Assembly: GCA_964652775.1 (NCBI GenBank)
Contig: CAZZAM010000008.1
Coordinates: forward strand, 1 to 64,000
Direction: 5' to 3'
DNA from: UBA11346 sp038060575
GTDB taxonomy: Bacteria; Planctomycetota; UBA11346
Length of the DNA stretch: 64,000 nucleotides
Below are positions 1-9,904 of the stretch, in pieces; position 1 is the stretch's first letter; each line of letters opens with the position of its first letter. The notes below the pieces were generated by a model. The model was not told where the DNA came from. It did no database searches and was given only the letters and a program-made list of their open reading frames with translations. A program made the position numbers and the translations under genes.

Positions 1-116
1 TGACACACGGTGGGCCCCAGGCTATCTCGCCCCCCTTGGTGGCTGCCTCCGCGAACGCTACATTCGCCAGCCGACCCGGCGTGCCCGGATCGCATCCACC
101 CGCAGGGAAACGCGTT

Positions 117-1964
117 ATGGACTCCTTCCCGGTCGCCTGGGGCCTTGATATCGGACATGCGACAATCAAAGCGGTGAAGCTGTCGCGCAGCAACACCGGG
201 GTCACCGTACTCGGGTATGCGATCGAACCGATCACCGTACCCGAAGGTGGTGACCGTGATCTGGCGCTGGCCGCCGCGCTGCAGGCGCTCGTCGCGCGCG
301 AGGAATTCGGCACCACCCCGGTGTTTGCCGCGATCTCGGGACGACAGGTGTTTACTCGCCCGGTCAACGTGCCGGTGATCAATCCCAAGAAGATGCACAC
401 GATGGTCGAGCTGGAGGCCAAGCAGCAGATCCCCGGCAACTTCGACGAGGTCGAGTGGGGCTATCACAGTTCCCCAGCCGCCGATGAGACGTCGCTTGAT
501 GTCGCGCTATTTGCCGTGAAACGCGAGGTCATCCAAACCCTGATCACCAAGTGCAAGACGGTCGGTATCAATTTGGCTGGCGTGTCCGTACCCAGTCTCG
601 CGCTCTACAACTTTATCAAATTCGATCAGCAGTTCCCGGATGGCGAAGCAGTCATCATTCTCGATGTCGGCGCGGACAATACCGATCTGGTCGTCTATCA
701 AGGTGATCAGCTGTGGATGCGCAGCCTGCCGGTATCCGGTAATGATATCACCAACGTGTTTGCCAAGAAGTTCCGCGTGTCGCTACCCGAAGCCGAAGTC
801 CTCAAGCGTCAGGTCAATGACAGTCGCCAATCCGACAAAATCATCCGCGTGATTGAAAGCGGGCTCACCGATCTGGTCAGCGAAGTCAACCGCAGCCTCG
901 GCTTCTATCGCAGTCAGAATCCGAATGCGACGCTCGACAACCTGGTCATCTCCGGCAATACGTTCCGGCTGCCCGGCCTGCCCGAGTACATGGCCGAAAA
1001 ACTGCGCCTGACCGTCAATATTCTCGAAGACCTCGATCGAATTCAGGTCGCTCCAGGCATTGACCGCAGTCACTTCATGCAAGATCTGCAAAGTCTCGGC
1101 GTCGCGATGGGACTTGGCCTGCAGGCCACCGGTGCGGCGCGCGCCGACCTCAACCTCATGCCCAAGGGCATGCAGACACAACGCGTCCTTGATTCCAAGC
1201 GTTGGGCGGCGGCAGCCGTGGTCGCGATCCTCGCGGGCACGGTGTACCTGGATTATTCCATGGTCAGCAGTGCCGATGAGACCAATATGAAACTGGCGAC
1301 ACAGGTAGCAGAATCGTCAAAAGCCAACACCGATCGCGGCAAGAAATCCCGCGAAGTTCTGGCCCGCGTGCAACAGTTGGCTCCGGAACTCGCTCGCTTC
1401 GACGCCATCGGTGCCAAGCAATATTTGACCCATGCGATTCTGCTCAGCGTGACCAAGGCGGTCGAAGACGTTGCCCGAAGCGTGGAACTGCGGCCAGTGC
1501 CAGCAGCCGCTCCGGCGGTCGCACCGACCACCGACATTGCCGAGAATACCGAATCAGTTCCTGCGCCACCGTTGCAAGCGGCCTACCTCCATTCGATCGA
1601 CATCCCTCGACCGTCGGTTCCGGCCAAAGCAGGTGGAATTGATCCGTTCCGCCCATTGCAGTTTGCCCGCACCGTGACGGTGCAGGTCGATATTCCCGCC
1701 GAAGGCACCAACCAAGATCAAGTACGTGACGCCATTGATAAGAGCCTGCGCGAACTCCCCGCACCCAGCCTGTTCGGTGGGCCCGCGCGTCCACTCTTCG
1801 CCAGCGTTGACAACCAGCAAGGTGATGGAGTCATCAAGTTTTTCTATCACGATGAACTGCACATGAAGCAAGACGGCACTCCCGACCCCCGCAACGACCC
1901 AGGCGCACGGGCGACGCGCCACGTTACTTGGACCTGCACGATCGCGGCGGAGGCCCAGCCATGA
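117..1964 (+). CDS. pilM: PilM-like type IV pilus assembly ATPase with membrane-anchored PilN-like C-terminus (Amuc_1101-like)
   Basis: A cytoplasmic actin-fold protein of this kind forms the inner-membrane platform of a type IV pilus or related system. Residues 1-350 resemble PilM/FtsA: the phosphate-1 loop GLDIGHATIKAV lies at about 9-20 and a second nucleotide loop ILDVGADNTD at about 182. A single membrane segment (AAAAVVAILAGTVYL, about 363-377) follows, then about 235 residues that look periplasmic and contain a Pro/Ala-rich stretch. Separate PilM proteins normally lack this tail, so it may replace PilN. The ATG at 117 is chosen because the actin fold begins directly after it; an upstream TTG at 36 would add 27 residues unlike the family. 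The stop overlaps the next start (ATGA), so translation is coupled. The Amuc_1101 label is inferred from gene order. Confidence 0.85.
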   Translation: MDSFPVAWGLDIGHATIKAVKLSRSNTGVTVLGYAIEPITVPEGGDRDLALAAALQALVAREEFGTTPVFAAISGRQVFTRPVNVPVINPKKMHTMVELEAKQQIPGNFDEVEWGYHSSPAADETSLDVALFAVKREVIQTLITKCKTVGINLAGVSVPSLALYNFIKFDQQFPDGEAVIILDVGADNTDLVVYQGDQLWMRSLPVSGNDITNVFAKKFRVSLPEAEVLKRQVNDSRQSDKIIRVIESGLTDLVSEVNRSLGFYRSQNPNATLDNLVISGNTFRLPGLPEYMAEKLRLTVNILEDLDRIQVAPGIDRSHFMQDLQSLGVAMGLGLQATGAARADLNLMPKGMQTQRVLDSKRWAAAAVVAILAGTVYLDYSMVSSADETNMKLATQVAESSKANTDRGKKSREVLARVQQLAPELARFDAIGAKQYLTHAILLSVTKAVEDVARSVELRPVPAAAPAVAPTTDIAENTESVPAPPLQAAYLHSIDIPRPSVPAKAGGIDPFRPLQFARTVTVQVDIPAEGTNQDQVRDAIDKSLRELPAPSLFGGPARPLFASVDNQQGDGVIKFFYHDELHMKQDGTPDPRNDPGARATRHVTWTCTIAAEAQP

Positions 1965-2989
1965 AGCATATCTACTGGTGGATCTGCGCTGCCGCAGCCA
2001 TCGCCCTGCTGACGATGTGGTTTTTCATCGTTCCAACCGATGCGGCGCGGAAGTCCAAGAGCAAGATCGATGAACAACTGAAATCATTGGGAAAACTTGC
2101 TGGATTGGCCAATAAAGGCAGTCCGGCTGGCGTCTTCAACGCAGAGAGTTCCGAGGACACCAAACGACTCAGCGAGAGCTACCTGGTTACCGAGAACTGG
2201 AAGAACGTCCTTGATCCACTCGGTGACGCCTACCAGAAGCAGCTTGATGTCGTGAAGCAGCAATTGGTGAGCCGCAGCAAGTATTTGCGTACGGTGATAA
2301 CTGCCGATCAAACCAAAATCGCCTGGTACAAGGCGTACATATCCGAAAGCGAAAAGCTCATCAAAGGCCTGCGTGAATCCGGGCTTATTCCCCCGATGGA
2401 TAAGAGCGAGCGCTTCGGATCTGACGGCATCACAGAAGATGTCGCCCAGAAAACCAACTCGACCCGCGCCATGCTCAGTTTGCACTCGGATCCCAACACC
2501 ACTGATTCCAGCAAATACACGTCGCTCACCGCGCGCTTGCGAGTACTTCAGCTGCTCACCGGACGCTTGCTGAATCAGAGCGGTGAAATCGCGGTAAATC
2601 CGCTCGGACCGACCAACGCGAGTCGCCCCGCCAGTGGCCTATCTTTGACCCAGCTCAGCTTCACGGACGGAGTGACTGGCGAGCACATATCCAGGCCGGT
2701 GACGAGCATCGTATCAAGCCAGATCACGCCCATGACCATCGGCGTATCGCTGCGTCTGCGCGGGCCGGTCAGCCATCTCTATGCCGCCGTCAATGCGCTG
2801 GAACACAACGCCGAACCCGACCGCCCACTGGTGGTTATCTCCAGAGTGAAGCTGGAACGGCGCGACGCATTAACGCCGTCCGACTATTTAGATGTAAGCG
2901 TCGAACTCGCCGAAATGACGGTGGACTGCGACGTCATTGAGTTCGCCATGCCCACCGACTCGCAGCCGGCTGCCGGAGCCCAACCATGA
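1961..2989 (+). CDS. PilO/Amuc_1100-like membrane-anchored pilus protein
   Basis: The 342-residue product has an N-terminal membrane anchor (WWICAAAAIALLTMWFF, about 6-22). A helical, Lys/Gln-rich region and a C-terminal alpha/beta part follow, where LRGPVSHLYAAVNALE recalls the ferredoxin-like fold of PilO-type proteins. Its place right after pilM matches PilO in type IV pilus operons and Amuc_1100 after Amuc_1101 in Akkermansia. It probably sits in the inner membrane and reaches into the periplasm to link the PilM platform to the secretin. The start at 1961 overlaps the pilM stop, and the 3' end overlaps the next gene in the same way. An upstream in-frame start at 1928 would lie inside pilM and is less likely. 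Family assignment rests on position and topology, not on a clear motif. Confidence 0.65.
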   Translation: MKHIYWWICAAAAIALLTMWFFIVPTDAARKSKSKIDEQLKSLGKLAGLANKGSPAGVFNAESSEDTKRLSESYLVTENWKNVLDPLGDAYQKQLDVVKQQLVSRSKYLRTVITADQTKIAWYKAYISESEKLIKGLRESGLIPPMDKSERFGSDGITEDVAQKTNSTRAMLSLHSDPNTTDSSKYTSLTARLRVLQLLTGRLLNQSGEIAVNPLGPTNASRPASGLSLTQLSFTDGVTGEHISRPVTSIVSSQITPMTIGVSLRLRGPVSHLYAAVNALEHNAEPDRPLVVISRVKLERRDALTPSDYLDVSVELAEMTVDCDVIEFAMPTDSQPAAGAQP

Positions 2990-4806
2990 GCCTCGCCTCG
3001 TTCACCCTTGCGCACGGCGAAAAACTGCTGGTCGCCGCCGTTCTTGGCGCTTGTGGTCTGGCGCTGTGGTCGACCAGTCACGACACCACGATCAAGCCGA
3101 AGGAAGATCCCGAATACATCGCCACCATGAACACTAAAATCGCGGATGGATTCCTGCGTAACAAAGAGCCGCAGATGAAGCCGCCGCGCGACTACAACAA
3201 CCAGATGCTGGAACGACTTGCCCACCCCAACGCCAATGCCCCGGTCATGGCTTGGTTGATGGTGCCGCCGGACAAGACTAAGACTGAAGTCGGCGTTGGG
3301 CTCTATCTCTACATCTACCACATTATTTCGCCCAACTTGTTCCTGAAAGATTCGGTTGGCTCGCTTGAGTTGACCCTGACTGGTCTACCTCCGGGAAGTG
3401 ACGCCAAGTCCGACCGGCGGATCAGCTCGAAGACCGCAACCCGCTGGTCACGCGCCAATGGCGACATCATCAATACGACTCGCATTGTCGGCGTCGAATT
3501 ACAGAGCCGGGTCAGCGACGGCGATTGGCAACCACTCAAAGCCACGGGTGTTTCTGCGTCTGGCATCCTGCCATTCAAGAACCTCAATACGGCTGGTTCA
3601 GCCAACCTCACGGTGACCTTCCGACCGCTCGAACCCTGGCAACTGCACTCCGTGCGCGCGCGTCTGATCACCGCCGTGACTGCGCTGGATCTTGATAAGC
3701 CGGTGCCGCTCCGCGCGCGCGCGACCGTCGTCGTCATGCCGCCAACAGCACCCAACACGGCGGCGCTCGGACTCGCCGAAGAAAACACCTTGTGCGTCAA
3801 CCTCAGTAAAGAGGTCACCGATCTCGCCGGCAAAAAGGAAATTCCTGCCAACGCTGGCAATCTGTTCCGCAGTCTGCTGCGCCCGACCGAGGAAGTCACC
3901 GTGGCCGAGGCGAATCTGACCGCCGACGAGCGGTTGTTCACCGGTGCCTGGAGCCAAAGCAATCAGATTGTCGCTTCGGATTCCATCCGTTTTGCCCTTG
4001 AAAAAGCCTCGCAGGACACCTCCGTCGAAGGCCCACCCCAAGACACGTGCAACATGCTGTTGTTCAAATTGGTTCAGAAAGGGAACGAACGCAAATGGAC
4101 CACCAAGCCATGGCCACAGAAGAAGCTCCGCATCGGCGATCTGCTCGGGGCGGCAGCGGTCAGTTGGAGCAATCCCTTTGGCGGCGACGATGTCAGTCTC
4201 GATTTTTCAACGCCGTTCAAGATTGAAAAAATCCAAACGGGCGTCCAACGCACGTGGTACTGGTCGATCACGGTGAAGTCGAAGGCGGCTCCTGAAAAAG
4301 GAAAATATCTCGACTTAAAGGAAGTCCCCATGTCCGTAAAAACCTGCATCGTCACCCTCAAGGACACGATCGGCGGCGGAACCAAGGAATACATGCAGCT
4401 CAATACGATTCCCGAAATCAAACCCAAGAAGGACGAGTACGTCTATCCACTTCGGCTAGACAAGGTGGACGAGTTAGCTGAGTTCACCAAGTCGCCCAGT
4501 GAATTCGTTCAGCGCCCTCTGCGGCCCAAAGCCCCCACCCAGTTCGCCAAGGATCAAGGTCCGCTGCCGCTCCTGCGGGCCCAGCATTTGGCGGCCAACG
4601 ATCCGTCGGCTGATAACTACCGCACCGACACGCCCTATTACGAACTGCCCAACAAGCGCGTGGTGTGGTGGGACTTCACCGCCGGCGGCAAGATCAAGCA
4701 TGATGATTCGCTGGTGGTGGACGCGAAGACCGTCGTTCCGACCGAGGTGGTCGTCCCGTCGACCGAGCCCGACCCAGGCAAAGCGACCACTCCGGTCACC
4801 CCCTAA
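2986..4806 (+). CDS. Membrane-anchored pilus-operon protein, 606 aa (Amuc_1099-like by position)
   Basis: The protein opens with a short cytoplasmic stretch and one membrane helix (KLLVAAVLGACGLALWS, about 13-29). About 570 mostly hydrophilic residues follow, probably periplasmic, with beta-rich segments and a Thr/Pro-rich C-terminus. I recognise no catalytic motif. It fills the slot of PilP, or of Amuc_1099 in Akkermansia, between the PilO-like protein and the secretin, which suggests a periplasmic connector. At 606 residues it is far longer than a PilP lipoprotein, and it has no lipobox. The start overlaps the previous stop by four bases. The following 163-bp gap has competing hairpins and separates this gene from the secretin genes. 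Confidence 0.55.
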   Translation: MSLASFTLAHGEKLLVAAVLGACGLALWSTSHDTTIKPKEDPEYIATMNTKIADGFLRNKEPQMKPPRDYNNQMLERLAHPNANAPVMAWLMVPPDKTKTEVGVGLYLYIYHIISPNLFLKDSVGSLELTLTGLPPGSDAKSDRRISSKTATRWSRANGDIINTTRIVGVELQSRVSDGDWQPLKATGVSASGILPFKNLNTAGSANLTVTFRPLEPWQLHSVRARLITAVTALDLDKPVPLRARATVVVMPPTAPNTAALGLAEENTLCVNLSKEVTDLAGKKEIPANAGNLFRSLLRPTEEVTVAEANLTADERLFTGAWSQSNQIVASDSIRFALEKASQDTSVEGPPQDTCNMLLFKLVQKGNERKWTTKPWPQKKLRIGDLLGAAAVSWSNPFGGDDVSLDFSTPFKIEKIQTGVQRTWYWSITVKSKAAPEKGKYLDLKEVPMSVKTCIVTLKDTIGGGTKEYMQLNTIPEIKPKKDEYVYPLRLDKVDELAEFTKSPSEFVQRPLRPKAPTQFAKDQGPLPLLRAQHLAANDPSADNYRTDTPYYELPNKRVVWWDFTAGGKIKHDDSLVVDAKTVVPTEVVVPSTEPDPGKATTPVTP

Positions 4807-4854
4807 TCCGACCAACCGTCCAAGCCCCACCGGGCTTCCGACAGTGAGAGTGAC

Positions 4855-4895
4855 ACCCAGGTAGCCTGGGGGGCCTTACCCCTCTGGCCCTGGGT
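4855..4895 (+). promoter_or_regulatory. Mutually exclusive hairpins in the leader before the secretin genes
   Basis: CCCAGG at 4856-4861 can pair with CCTGGG at 4865-4870 around a TAG loop. Alternatively ACCCAGG (4855-4861) can pair with CCTGGGT at 4889-4895. GGGCC at 4870-4874 can also pair with GGCCC at 4886-4890. No T-run follows, so a plain intrinsic terminator is unlikely. The position, 48 bases after one stop and 75 before the secretin start, would suit a processing or attenuation signal that sets secretin levels apart from the platform genes. Confidence 0.3.
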
Positions 4896-4969
4896 CCCTA
4901 TCCTAGCATGCCCAAGACCGCCGGCGGTAGGTATGACACCGCGCCGCCCACACGCTTCGAGGACGCCCC

Positions 4970-7450
4970 ATGCGCTCGCGTTCGCAGCTCCCCATCACTC
5001 CCCTGCTCTTGGCGATCGCCGCCATGTTGCCGGCTGGTGAAGCCCCAACCCCTCCACCAGCGGTTCCGCCGAATGGTGGGACGACGTCTGGCCAAGCAGA
5101 AGTAGCTGCTGAAGCCAAGTACGTCGAAGCCCTGGCGCACTATCGCGCCGGAGAATTCGCCGAGGCGCTTGAGCTGGTCAACCTCGCGGTTGCCGCCTAT
5201 CCGCCGCATGCTGGAGCGCAGAAGCTCCGCAACGACGTGCTCGCGGTGCTCAGCAATCGGGCCAATCGGTTCAAGATGGCGGAGGCCTGGTTCAGCAGCA
5301 TGCAGGACGTGCGCACGCAAGAGACCATCGTGCGTCTGTCGGCCTTGCTCACGCGGGCCGACAAAGAGATGGAGGCCGGTGACTACGACGCCGCCGAGCT
5401 TGATTACGACCGCGTTGAAATCGGCATCCGCTCGTTCCCCTATCGCTTCGACTGGGGCGACATGCCGAAACAGGTCGCCGCCAAGCGCGTCGATGCCCAA
5501 GAGAAGGTCCGGCTCCGCCAAGCGCAACGGCAGAGCAACGATCGCAAAATGGCTGCCGCGTTGGCTCATCAGCAGGCTGACCTGCAAGCCCAGGCACTGA
5601 AACTCAAAGTCGACGAATTGCTGCGCCGCGCAAAAAGCGCGTTTGATCGCAAGGATTTCCGTCGCGCCGAAGTCGAAGCCTACGCCGGTTATGAACTGGA
5701 TCGCCGGCGCGAAGATGCGCGCGAACTGTACCTCGCCGCGCGGCGCGAGGGTCACTACATGTTCGACGTAGCCTACCGTGAGGACAGCATTGAAGGACTA
5801 GCCCGGGTTGCCGAGGAAGTCCATAAATCCCTGATCCCCCAAACCGAAGTTCTCGTGTATCCTGAGGACTGGCAGCGACGCGCGCAGCGTCAAGCGGTCG
5901 AGATCGGATCCAATGCCGATGAGCCCTGGCGCAAGGCGATCGAAGACAAGCTCAAGCAGCGGATCACTGTCCAGTTCGTTGACACGCCGCTCGAAGAAGC
6001 CGTCAAGACCATTCGTGGGCTGACCGGTCTCAACATTGTGGTTGCCACTGCGATCACTGCCGCTGGCGGAAAACCGGTGTCACTCGACTTCAAAGACACC
6101 GGCTGCGAAGAAGTGCTCAAGTGGATCATGCAGACCACGGATCTGAAAATGGCGATCCAGAATGGCGCCATTCAAATCAGCAACGAAGAGATTCACGGCG
6201 CAACCAAAACCAAACTGTATGATATCAGCGATCTGACCATGAAGATCGAGGATTTCAAAGGTATCGACATCTCCTACGCGTCCGGTGGCGCGGGCGGCGG
6301 CGCAGGCGGTTTGCTTGCTGGTGGCGGTGGTGGCGCGGGCGGTACCGGTGCGACGTCGCGAACGCCCGAAGAATTGATGGAATTCGTCAAGAAAAACGTC
6401 AGTCCCACCTCCTGGGATCCGGCCAAGAATATCGATATCTCGGTGCGCTCTGGAACGCTCTTCGTCAGTCAAACCGTTGAAGGCCACCACTTGGTCGACG
6501 AGCTCCTCAAGAGCCTACGCAACCAAGGCTCACTGGAAGTCAACGTCAGCGTTCGCGTGCTGCTGACCATGAAGGGATTCTATGAAGAGATCGGCGTCGA
6601 CTGGACCAACGCCCCGGTCAACTTCATCAACGCTTCGACCGCCAATGGTTTCATTCAGCAGGGCGGTTCGACCGCGGCCCGTGGCGCTGGCTACGCTATC
6701 AACGGTGGGCTGAACAACCGCCTGCCCGGCAACAACACGTCCAATGCCTATGGCATCACGCCGCTCATCACGCCTGGTTCACCGCCAGCGAAGGGACTGA
6801 TCCTCGAAGGCGCCATGAATGTTGGCAGCATTCTGAATGTCGAGCAGGTCAATGCGATCCTGAGCGCCGCTGAGGACGAAACCGACGTCAAGGTACTTAA
6901 CCAACCTGAGTTGACCTGTTTCAACGGACAACGCGCGACCGCTACGTTCATCCACCAGTTCGCCTACATCAAGAGCTATACCATCCAAAGCTCGAACTAC
7001 GATCCAGTGATCGATGTACTGAGTTACGGCGATGTGCTTGATGTTCGCCCGATTATCTCCAGCGACCACAAGTACATCACCATGGAAGTCCATCCCCAGT
7101 CGAAGACGCTGGATGGTGTATTCACGGAATACATCGTCAGCTACGCCGTCCAAGGTTCGGGAACGGTGCAAACCATCAATCCCGCCGTGGCGTATCCGAT
7201 TGAACTGCCCAACGTCGGCATTCAGACCTTATCCTCGACCATCATGCTGCCCGACCGTGGCAGTCTGCTGATCGGTGGATTCAACCAGTCCTTGCGTCAA
7301 CGAACCCAGACTGGCGTGCCGTTCCTCAGCCACATTCCGTTCATCGGCCGCCTATTTAGCCGCAATGGCGTTTATGATGAGGCACGGAGAACATTCTATC
7401 TGCTGACCGCTAAGATCATCGATCTCAACGAGCAGGAAAAGGGGCAGTGA
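4970..7450 (+). CDS. Type IV pilus secretin, first of three tandem paralogues (Amuc_1098/PilQ-like)
   Basis: Secretins form the multimeric outer-membrane channel for pili or type II secretion. A signal peptide (LLLAIAAMLPAGEA) is followed by a Pro-rich linker, a TPR-like repeat (about 45-100) and a long helical region. An STN/N0-type domain lies at about 330-405, starting RITVQFVDTPLEEAVKTIRG. A glycine-rich insert covers about 440-462, then an N-domain, and the secretin beta-domain covers about 640-820. The C-terminal hallmark GVPFLSHIPFIGRLFSRNG is intact. The start at 4970 gives a clean signal peptide. The TPR-like N-terminus before N0 is unlike proteobacterial PilQ and matches the Akkermansia-type secretins. 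Confidence 0.88.
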   Translation: MRSRSQLPITPLLLAIAAMLPAGEAPTPPPAVPPNGGTTSGQAEVAAEAKYVEALAHYRAGEFAEALELVNLAVAAYPPHAGAQKLRNDVLAVLSNRANRFKMAEAWFSSMQDVRTQETIVRLSALLTRADKEMEAGDYDAAELDYDRVEIGIRSFPYRFDWGDMPKQVAAKRVDAQEKVRLRQAQRQSNDRKMAAALAHQQADLQAQALKLKVDELLRRAKSAFDRKDFRRAEVEAYAGYELDRRREDARELYLAARREGHYMFDVAYREDSIEGLARVAEEVHKSLIPQTEVLVYPEDWQRRAQRQAVEIGSNADEPWRKAIEDKLKQRITVQFVDTPLEEAVKTIRGLTGLNIVVATAITAAGGKPVSLDFKDTGCEEVLKWIMQTTDLKMAIQNGAIQISNEEIHGATKTKLYDISDLTMKIEDFKGIDISYASGGAGGGAGGLLAGGGGGAGGTGATSRTPEELMEFVKKNVSPTSWDPAKNIDISVRSGTLFVSQTVEGHHLVDELLKSLRNQGSLEVNVSVRVLLTMKGFYEEIGVDWTNAPVNFINASTANGFIQQGGSTAARGAGYAINGGLNNRLPGNNTSNAYGITPLITPGSPPAKGLILEGAMNVGSILNVEQVNAILSAAEDETDVKVLNQPELTCFNGQRATATFIHQFAYIKSYTIQSSNYDPVIDVLSYGDVLDVRPIISSDHKYITMEVHPQSKTLDGVFTEYIVSYAVQGSGTVQTINPAVAYPIELPNVGIQTLSSTIMLPDRGSLLIGGFNQSLRQRTQTGVPFLSHIPFIGRLFSRNGVYDEARRTFYLLTAKIIDLNEQEKGQ

Positions 7451-7522
7451 TGCTGCCACACACGGCGCTGTGGATCGTGCCCTGCCGACCGGCTGGCGGC
7501 ATCAGCGCCTTTGGAAATGCGG

Positions 7523-9904
7523 ATGATGCGGTGGTCTAACGACACCATGGACCGGCTTGGCCGACATGCTCTGGGCACCCGTTCGGGTGCGCCACGGGGT
7601 TTGTCGGTTATCCTGTACGCCCTGGTCGCTTGTGGTGGCGCGGTTGAATCCGCGCCGGTACCAGCCCAGGTCGCGGCGGAAGCAGCTGTCAGTGCGGCTC
7701 GCGAGGCGCACGCCCGCGGCGACTTGGTGGGCGCTCGCGCGGCTGCCAACCGCGCCCTGCTCCTGGTACCTGGGCATGCCGAAGCACTACGCGTGCTGCG
7801 TGCCGCCACGGTGCAGCCAATTGATCCTGCGGATCGAGTTGCGCTGACTCAGGCTGCATCTGCCGCCAGCCTGGAAGCAGCTTGCGATGACGCCCACTTC
7901 CTGGTCCTTGCCGGCCAAGAGCGCGCTGCGGTTGATCGGCTGGTAGCTGCGCTCGCGGCTCACGGCGAAGCCGCAACCGTCGCGCTGCGTCAGCGTGCTC
8001 AGGCTCAACTTGCGACGGCCCGTGCCAGCGAGGCCCAGCACGAAGATCGCTCCGCCGTGCAGGCTCGTGCCGACGCCATCGCCACGGCCAACGAGCGCAC
8101 CGCCGACAACAACCGCGCGGTGGTGAATATCCGCGCTGAACGGCTCGCGCGCATTCGTGATCTCCAGCATCGCGAGCACTACGAACTCGCTCTTGCTAAC
8201 TGCCGCGTCTTACTCCACGACCTTCCCGGCGATTCGGAAGTCGATGCGTTGTTCCGTGATCTGCTCGAAGCGGCCCACGGCCAACGCCGTGACTCCCTCA
8301 TCGAGCGCGAACGCGCCCTGCGTGCGGAGATCCTGCTGCAAGTCGAGCGCTCGCTCATTCCCGAGGGCTTTGACGGTCGTCCGATCTATCCGGCCGACTG
8401 GGGCAGTCGGCGTAGCGGGGCGAGCAATTCTCTCGAGATCGACGCTGCTCCACCATTGTGGCTTGACCACATCAACGATCGCTTGGCGCAACGCATCACG
8501 ATCAATCTTGATGCGCAACCGGTGCCTGACGCGATCGCGCAGATCACCAAGCTGGCCGGCATCAATATACTGAGTGCACCCGACATCCTGGCCGCCAACG
8601 ATCGCTTGATCACCCTGCACGCGAAACAGATGCGTCTGTCAGACGTGCTTTCCTGGATCACCCAGCAGGCAGCGACCCAGTGGAGTGTTGGCAATGGCAC
8701 GGTGTATATCGGCGAACACACCGAATCCGACCGCAAGCTGGTGATCCATGATGTCGGCGACCTGGTCATGGGCACGCCGTCATTCCCTGGACCGACCATG
8801 ACATTTGCCGGCGGCCCGACCGGCGGCGCATCGTTGCTGAGCCCGACTGCTGGCGGCCCCGCTGCTGGCAACACGAGCCCGACCGCGGACGACCTCGCTG
8901 ACCTGATCAAGCGCACGGTAAACCCAGCGATCTGGACCCTGGCCGATGTCACCATCCAGGTTCGCGGCGCCAATCTGATCGTGATTGCGCCGGAACGTGT
9001 CCAGCGCTTGATCCGCGAATTCCTGCGCGCCCAGACCCAGCAACGCAACCTCGCCGTTCACGTGAACAACCGTTGGCTTGAACTCACCGATACGTTCATC
9101 GAAGAAATCGGAACGCAGTGGAACAGCGCCCCTAGTCTGCCCATCAATACCGGCCTGACGCCGGCGACCGGCCTGCTGCGCTCGATCAGCGGCTGGCAAT
9201 TCAGCGGCGGTATCTCGAATTCGACCCCGAGTGTGAGCGTATCGGGAGCCGGGGCGGTCGGGAGCGGGCTGACTCTGCAAGGAGCGATGCTCAGCGGCAC
9301 CCAACTGTCAGCAGTCCTGACCGCAATCGAGCGCACCGCTGACAGCCGTGTCCTTGAAGCGCCCGAGATATGCTGCCTCAACGGCCAGCGTGCCCACATC
9401 CGCTTCACGCGACAGATGGCCTACATTTCCGGCTACACCGTCCAGGGTGGCAACTACGACCCCACGATTTCCGTGCTGAATCTTGGCACCATCCTTGATG
9501 TCCAGCCGTTGGTCAGTGCCGACCGCAAATCCGTAACCATGGATATTCGCGCGACGACGTCCTCGGCTACGATCTTCGTCGAAAACATCATCACTTGGAC
9601 CTTGCTCGGCACACCGGTCGGCGGCGGCGTTATCAATACGGCAACCTACCCACTGGAACTGCCCAACGTCACCCTGAAAACAGCCTCGACCTCGGTCCGA
9701 CTACCCGATCGCGGCAGTCTGCTGATCGGCGGCTTTAGTTCAGACATCGATCAGTTCGCCGCCGCGCGCGTGCCACTGCTCGGCTCGATACCCTTTCTTG
9801 GCCGTCTCTTTGGCTCACGTGGTCGCTATAACGATCGCCTGAAGCGCTATCTGCTCACCACCGTCTCGATCATCAACTACCCGGAACTGGAGGCACAACA
9901 GTGA
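7523..9904 (+). CDS. Type IV pilus secretin, second tandem paralogue
   Basis: The architecture repeats that of the upstream secretin: an N-terminal export signal (LSVILYALVACGGAVESA), a TPR-like helical region rich in Ala and Arg, an N0-type domain (RITINLDAQPVPDAIAQITK), a Gly/Pro-rich insert, an N-domain and the secretin barrel. The C-terminal motif reads VPLLGSIPFLGRLFGSRG. Start choice is uncertain. ATG codons at 7517, 7523, 7526 and 7547 are all in frame; 7523 is preferred because a weak GGA lies about eight bases upstream, while 7547 gives the shortest signal peptide. Sequence is well diverged from both neighbours outside the C-terminal third, so this is an old duplication. The 3' end overlaps the next gene (GTGA). 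Confidence 0.85.
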   Translation: MMRWSNDTMDRLGRHALGTRSGAPRGLSVILYALVACGGAVESAPVPAQVAAEAAVSAAREAHARGDLVGARAAANRALLLVPGHAEALRVLRAATVQPIDPADRVALTQAASAASLEAACDDAHFLVLAGQERAAVDRLVAALAAHGEAATVALRQRAQAQLATARASEAQHEDRSAVQARADAIATANERTADNNRAVVNIRAERLARIRDLQHREHYELALANCRVLLHDLPGDSEVDALFRDLLEAAHGQRRDSLIERERALRAEILLQVERSLIPEGFDGRPIYPADWGSRRSGASNSLEIDAAPPLWLDHINDRLAQRITINLDAQPVPDAIAQITKLAGINILSAPDILAANDRLITLHAKQMRLSDVLSWITQQAATQWSVGNGTVYIGEHTESDRKLVIHDVGDLVMGTPSFPGPTMTFAGGPTGGASLLSPTAGGPAAGNTSPTADDLADLIKRTVNPAIWTLADVTIQVRGANLIVIAPERVQRLIREFLRAQTQQRNLAVHVNNRWLELTDTFIEEIGTQWNSAPSLPINTGLTPATGLLRSISGWQFSGGISNSTPSVSVSGAGAVGSGLTLQGAMLSGTQLSAVLTAIERTADSRVLEAPEICCLNGQRAHIRFTRQMAYISGYTVQGGNYDPTISVLNLGTILDVQPLVSADRKSVTMDIRATTSSATIFVENIITWTLLGTPVGGGVINTATYPLELPNVTLKTASTSVRLPDRGSLLIGGFSSDIDQFAAARVPLLGSIPFLGRLFGSRGRYNDRLKRYLLTTVSIINYPELEAQQ

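Noticed and set aside
783..1181. Long antisense frame within pilM, and many like it across the secretin and dehydrogenase genes
   Set aside because: High GC gives open frames opposite real genes. Their products have no family features and the sense proteins are clear.
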